Source of the DNA: Gnetum montanum
Taxonomy: Eukaryota; Streptophyta; Gnetopsida; Gnetales; Gnetaceae
Reading direction: 5' to 3'
Length of the DNA stretch: 64,000 nucleotides
NCBI GenBank assembly: GCA_015680685.1
Contig: MNCI01014752.1
Coordinates: 618,600 to 682,599, forward strand
Numbering within the stretch: position 1 is the stretch's first letter; each line of letters begins with the position of its first letter. A program made the translations under genes and the position numbers. Below, in pieces: positions 58,812 through 64,000 of this stretch. A model generated the notes under the pieces. It ran no database searches, was not told the DNA's origin, and saw only the letters and a program-made list of their open reading frames with translations.

Positions 58812-59891
58812 ATGATGGATTCATCCACTTTTCCTCAGGGAAGTTCATCTCCCTCACCTCAAATTGATTTTCTTTTACTGAATGATATATTTGAAGCTAT
58901 TTCTAAAGATTTCGCATCTCGTTTTACTTTTTTTCAAATTGTGGGATTTTTACCAAGGTCCCCAGGTTTAAACACTCAAGTCCATAGCCTCCTTCAGCCC
59001 CAGGGCATTCAGGTTTCTCATCCTTGATACTACGCTCATCATTTCATTTTGGTAGAATTATCTGATGTCTCTCAGGTTGAAAAGGCTCTCTCTCAAAAAA
59101 AATTTCCATCAAGGAACGCAACCCTAATCACACGCACCTAGAGTTTTGACTTTAATGTCAACGACCCGGCTTTTAATATAATTCCTTGTTACATGGAACT
59201 ACCCAATCTTCCACTTATTTTCTCATTTTTTGAGAGGGACATTGTGAGCTCCTTGGGCCCTATTATTTTTTATCATTGTATGTAAATCAATGGAACTCAA
59301 ATTCGCCATTATTGTATTGAACTGGATATAGCTCTTTGGAAGACCTCATTAACCCTCGCTGCTAGTGGAAAACTCTTCACCCAAAAAGTCGACTATTTTT
59401 ACCTTCCAAACTCGTGTAACTATTGTCACAGAGCTGAGCATCATATCTCGGTGTGTCCTATCCTAGCCAGGAAGAAACAACCTGTAGCATCTCAGAAGAC
59501 TCATTCCCCAGTCACATCATTATGCCCACCCTTAGTACCCTTTAAATTTGGATCTCCTCTTCCAAAAACTCCTCAATCCTCCTCTCAGTCTAGCCCCTCT
59601 AAGCTACAAAAATAATATTCAGGTTCTCACACCTCCACCCATGTCATCCCTTCAAACATTATCAAGGACTCAATCTTGGAGGATGATTTTGTGGTGAGCA
59701 ATGGAAGGAAATGAGTCAAAGCTTCCTTTGGTTCTACTCCTCCCTCCTACTCCTCTTCCCTTCACATTTCCATGGCCCTTGTCCCCACCAACAACTCCTT
59801 TGCTCTCCTGTCAGGAACAAAGGAAACTGATACTTTGACTTCTGAACTTTCCGTTGACCTCTCATCCAAACTACCCCTCATTTCCCCATGA
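58812..59891 (+). pseudogene. LINE ORF1 pseudogene (DUF4283-like and CCHC knuckle)
   Basis: ORF1 protein would bind element RNA. The start at ATG 58812 (or 58815) gives MMDSSTFPQGSSS in the frame that runs 359 codons to TGA 59889-59891. The N-terminal half has QIVGFLPRSPGLN and HHFILVELSDVSQVEKAL (DUF4283-like). The zinc knuckle CNYCHRAEHHISVC (59415-59456) fits C-x2-C-x4-H-x4-C exactly. A Ser/Pro-rich tail follows. Stops lie at 59025, 59139, 59283, 59613 and 59712; the first is a likely TGG to TGA. Confidence 0.85.
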
Positions 59892-62800
59892 ATCTCCTTT
59901 CTTGGAATGTTCGAGGCCTTACTGGTAGGCTTCAATGGAAGCGAACAAGAAACTTTATATCTAGTCTTAATATGGCCTTTGATTTCATTCTCCTTCAACA
60001 AATTAAGATCTCAGCCAACCTTTTATTCTATTCCACCCATTGGTTTCTTCCTCACTCCTCAATCCTAGCGACGTCCCATGTGAGTGGGAAAGGAGGTGCG
60101 TCCATTCTCCTCTCACCCTACTAGAAAACTAAAATCCTTCAAAGTGGTTTTGATTCTGGGCATAGAGTTTCCTAGGCCACCTTCTCATCCCTACATGGCC
60201 CTTTTGGCATTTGCTCGATTTATGCCCCAAATGACTCCACAAAACAGGCTCTTCTTGCGCAAGAACTTGCAACTTCTCTTCCCCCAATGCCTTGGATTTT
60301 TGGGGGAGATTTTAATATGGTTGAATTCCCTCATGATAAGCTCAAAGGGGTGTTTCTTCAACTGCCCAATCTCGAGTATCATACTTGGTCCATCTTTAAG
60401 AAAAAATTTTACCTCTTAGACGGGGCAGACAACTCCACATGTGTTCCCCTCCATAGATTTACTTGGAGCAATCTCCGTCTTGGGTAGGCTTGCATCTTCA
60501 ACAGGTTAGATAGGTTCTATTTCTTCACCCTTTCCTTTTGGTAAGCCTTCTCCACCACTACAGTTCATCACCATGCCACCTTATCCGACCATCTTCCTAT
60601 CTCCATATCTATCAAGTTTCACGGTAGCCCTGACCAACAAAAATTACATCTTTTCTGACTACACAACAATTATTTTTCTTCCCCAACTACCCAACTTCTT
60701 CTATCCAACCTTTGGAATGCCGAACCTAGGCCCCTAAATTAGGTGGGTTGGATTAATTGGTGGCATCATGCTTCATGTTGAGTGCAAAAATTTGCTAGTT
60801 CGCATGGTAAAATGGTGGCTGCTCAAGCCAAACATGAATACAAAAAAATTCACCTCACTATTGAACATCTCACTAATAAACTAGCTCAATATCCCTTCAA
60901 TACTCTAGTTCATGAGGAGCTAGCTAGAGCATGCATTGCCTTCCAACATTGGGAAGTGTACCGAGCATAAAGTGCCTTAACTAAAAGTCAACTCACTTGG
61001 TTAAATATTCAACATGAACACTATAAGGAATTTTTTAAATATCTCAATAGTACTTCCCCTTCGCATGCTATTGACAAAATCTCATGTGCTAGTACCACCA
61101 TTATTGACCACAATAGTATCCTCTCTTTTCTTAAGAACCACTACGAAACCCTTTTTGCAACTACCCCAATGGACATCTCTTCGTTCAAGGCTGCCACCCT
61201 CAATTATCCTTGCCTTATTAATCCCACTATGCTACAAATTCTCGATGCTGACATCACTCTGGTGGAGCTACAGGTGGCCTGTTCCAAGTTAATTCAGGGA
61301 AAGGCTCCTGGTTATGATGGGTTTCCTGTAGAATTTTTTCAAAATCATTGGGACATGGTGGAAAAGGATCTTTTGCAGGTCATTAACGAGTCTCTCTTAA
61401 CTAGTTCTCTTGGGCCCAATCTAAATCAAGGGGTAATTCATCTCCTCCCCAAGTCTAGGGATCTAACCGATATCTCCAATTGGTGTCCCATAACTCTTCT
61501 CAATGTGGTGTATAAATTTGGGCAAAGTGCCTTACCTTACGGCTGAAAAAAATTCTTGGCCAAATCATATCTCCCCAACAAACAGGATTTGTTCCTAGTA
61601 GATATATTTTAGATAATGTGGTCACAGTATGGGAAGGTCTCAAGTGAGCTGAGGATGATGGACAAGATATTCTCCTTGTGAAACTTGATTACACCAAGGC
61701 TTATGACAACATTAAGTGGGATTTTCTCTTGCAGACCAAGACCAAACTTAGTTTTGGACCTAATTTCTTGCATATGGTGAAATGCTTATTCTCATATACT
61801 ATTGCAAGAATTTTCACTACCTTCGACATTACCTCTCCCTTTCCAATACATAGGTCTTTGCAGCAAGGTTGTCCTCTTGCCCCCTATCTCTTTATCATCA
61901 CATCAGACTTTCTTTGTCATCAAATTAACCTGGACCTTCAAACTAAAGTGCTCACTAGGATCTACCCTTCTTCCTCTCAACAACAGCTTCTCAATATGCA
62001 CTCCGCCGATGACTCTTTTTTTCTAGTTCAAAACACAACTGCCAATTTGCACCGCCTCTTATTAAGGGTGGAGCAATATTGCACACTCTCAGGTTCCACA
62101 ATTAATTGGAATAAATCCTCTGTTTATAGCTTTAAGTGAAATTACAAACATGTGACCAACTATAATTGGAAGTAGCTTCAAGATCAAGACATGATTAAGA
62201 TTCTATGAATCCCTTTCCGTTTTAGAGGTTCAACATATATTCTCTGGAAGTAGGTTATTTATCGAATTCAAAAGAAACTCGACAAATGGAAAAATAAACC
62301 TCTCACACTTGTAGGTAAATACCTTGTATGTAAGTCCATATGCACGTCCACCCATGTGTATTACTCTTCATGTTGGACCCCCTCCCACGCTGCCTACCAG
62401 AAGCTTGAACGGTTATTCCATGACTTTATGTGGTCCTCCAAGGATTCTCATAAAGGATTTCATCGTGTTTCTTGGAATATTGTTACTCTCCCCAAGAATA
62501 AGGGTGGCTTAGGTCTTTTGAACTCCTATAAGCAAGGAATTACCCTAGTAGCAAAGTGGTTGGTACAACATTTAGATGCCTCAGATATTATAGGGACCCT
62601 CCTCTAATTAAGGCTTCATTAAGCATTTCCTAAAAATAAGCCCTTCTGGAAAGGCATCCATTTCATCAATTGGATCCTTTCCCCCCTCACTATCATTCTT
62701 CCAGGATCTCGTGTTTTCAAAAGCATCTGGAGGGCTTGGCAAATTCTACACACTCACATTGACTGGACTAACATTAAGATCAACCCTACTATCCTCTCTA

Positions 62801-63795
62801 GAGTGTTTCCGTGGTGGTTACCTCTGTCGCCCACTCCCCTTGCTATCACAAATGCTAAGGTGGCTACCTCATGGTATCGAAAGGATGTCATTTCCTTGAA
62901 TTGTCTTAGGCTGGCTAGTCATTGGATTTCAAGGGTTGAGTTTAACACTTTGTATGGGGAGTCAGTTGCAATGAACCATTGCCTAGTTCAGATTTACTCT
63001 TTTCTCCACGGTCACTGGCAACTTGATGTTATAATGCAAAGCCTTTTTCATGGCCTTCAATGGCTTAATGGGGTTAAACTCTTGCCCTACCAACCATCTG
63101 TCCCCTTTCATCTCATGCATGACCCATCTGAAGTCATTCAGTGTTGCAATAAGTACTGGCACAAACAAGAGTCAGAAATATTTTGGATCCCTCTCTTCCT
63201 GCATATCTGGAAAATTATGACCCTCCTCAAAATTAAGCAGTTCCTCTGGTACCTCCTCCACCATGATCTACCTATTGGAAAACGGTTAGAATATCTGGGG
63301 ATTCCCAATCCTAATTTCCCTCTTTGTGGTGGACAAGATGAATTTGTCCATGTATTTTGGCATTCTCCCTTTGCTCAACATGTGTGGAAGTGGGCTTCCA
63401 AAGCTTTTCCATCATACAAGCTATGTCAAGAGGATGCCATATTCAGATTCTTAAACATTACTTTTGCTAATCTTAATTTTTTGTGGAAAATTATTAGGCC
63501 TACTATTTTATATTATATTTAGAAGCAAAGATGCAATGTTCTATTTCAAAAGATAGATTATTCTAATAATTTTTTGCTCACCAAGTTGGAGAAGTTGTAG
63601 ATCCTTTGCCTCACCCATTTTCAACTCACATCTCAAGCATCCAAGTTCAATCTGGAAAGTCATCAATTGGTTCATCTCTTGCAGCTATGGGAAAGACTAT
63701 GTGTTCCAGTTACACTTAGCATCAGTAATCTCTACAAGGAATCTTTCCCTTTTCATTATGTGGAATCACCATTGGAACTCTCTATCCTTAATTGA
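59888..63795 (+). pseudogene. LINE ORF2 pseudogene: endonuclease, reverse transcriptase, zf-RVT
   Basis: ORF2 would nick target DNA and prime reverse transcription from the nick. The ATG at 59888 overlaps the ORF1 stop. The endonuclease has SWNVRGL, FILLQQIKI (usual QETK, Glu now Gln), FGGDFNMVEF and TLSDHLPI. RT has KAPGYDGFPVEFF, then after a frameshift near 61530 RLKKILGQIISPQQTGFV, KLDYTKAYDNIKWDFL, LQQGCPLAPYLF and MHSADDSFFLV (catalytic Asp pair kept, YADD now SADD). The zf-RVT domain (FLWYLLHHDLPIGKRL, then FPLCGG) lies near 63235-63400. The stop at 63520-63522 looks like a former TGG; the frame runs on to TGA 63793-63795. Confidence 0.88.
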
Positions 63796-64000
63796 GAGCT
63801 CTTTTCCTCATCTAATTCTATGTCATTCTATTTTGTAATAAGCTAGTATGTGTGGACATTTGGTTGTGCCCCAACTTGGGTTTCCTCCCTTAATACTCTT
63901 TTATTTATAAGGCTTTTCCTAACTTTCATTCACAATGCTCTCAGTTTTCCCTTCCCCTTAACCCTATGACTTATTCAAGTTGTTCTAATTGATGCCCCTT
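63796..64000 (+). other. LINE 3' untranslated region
   Basis: AT-rich, with TGGTTGTGCCCCAACTTGGG and TTTCCTCCCTTAA segments resembling 3' ends of plant LINEs. No poly(A) tail is seen before the window ends. Confidence 0.55.

Larger units (their letters stand above)
58488..64000 (+). mobile_element. Plant L1-type LINE, near full length
   Basis: A 5' leader (58488-58811), ORF1 (58812-59891), ORF2 (59888-63795) and a 3' region reaching the window edge. Domain content (DUF4283-like, CCHC knuckle, endonuclease, RT, zf-RVT) is that of plant L1 elements. ORF1 has five nonsense codons and no frameshift. ORF2 has one frameshift and about fifteen nonsense codons. The exact 5' end and the tail are not defined, so no target duplication can be tested. 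Confidence 0.9.

Noticed and set aside
1-64000. tRNA, rRNA or bacterial-type operon content
   Set aside because: No cloverleaf-like gene or rRNA segment was recognised. The tRNA-Asp similarity is confined to primer binding sites.

Overview
The window is a gene-poor, AT-rich stretch of a plant nuclear genome made almost entirely of decayed retrotransposons. No intact host gene can be supported. Plant origin follows from: (i) several copies of one Ty3/gypsy family of the Athila/Tat type, with a primer binding site resembling the 3' end of plant tRNA-Asp, no chromodomain, and about 2 kb of non-pol sequence between integrase and the 3' LTR; (ii) a plant L1-type LINE with a DUF4283-like ORF1, an endonuclease-RT ORF2 and a C-terminal zf-RVT domain; (iii) a short TTTAGGG array. 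The density, nesting and heavy nonsense decay suit a large, heavily methylated genome (a gymnosperm would fit), but the species cannot be read from this sequence.

Layout. 1-21: gap. 22-6220 (+): copy A, cut by the gap on its left, with gag and protease, a deletion of RT-RNase H-integrase, then the 3' untranslated region and 3' LTR. 6221-11933: non-coding sequence with a telomere-like repeat, a 52-bp tandem array and two doubtful LTR-like ends. 11934-21750 (-): copy C, full length with both LTRs and a near-perfect 5-bp target duplication. 22251-25080 (-): fragment F (gag and protease), joined to 25081-25826 (+), fragment G (3' untranslated region), across a complex junction. 25827-54937: a three-level nest. 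Copy B (-) is split by copy E (+, 34961-54096), which is itself split by copy D (-, 37487-47362). Both insertions have perfect 5-bp target duplications (ATGAG for E, CTATC for D). 54938-58487: AT-rich sequence with a very decayed LINE fragment and a 300-bp-scale tandem duplication. 58488-64000 (+): an L1-type LINE whose ORF1 stop and ORF2 start overlap as ATGA.

The LTR copies share one plan: LTR (TGATGAG...CTCATCA), tRNA-Asp-like PBS, gag and pol in one frame (Gag, protease, RT, RNase H, integrase), a conserved 3' untranslated region, polypurine tract, LTR. In life the pol products would copy the genomic RNA and integrate it. Here every copy carries nonsense codons, and most copies have also lost catalytic residues. 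Most stops are explained by C-to-T change on one strand or the other, the expected result of cytosine methylation. The most interesting structures are three PPT-like motifs in each 3' region, a spliced-exon-like block conserved upstream of the 3' LTR, palindrome-rich U3 regions that differ in sequence between LTR types, an unusual Cys-His motif in Gag, and the ATGA overlap in the LINE.
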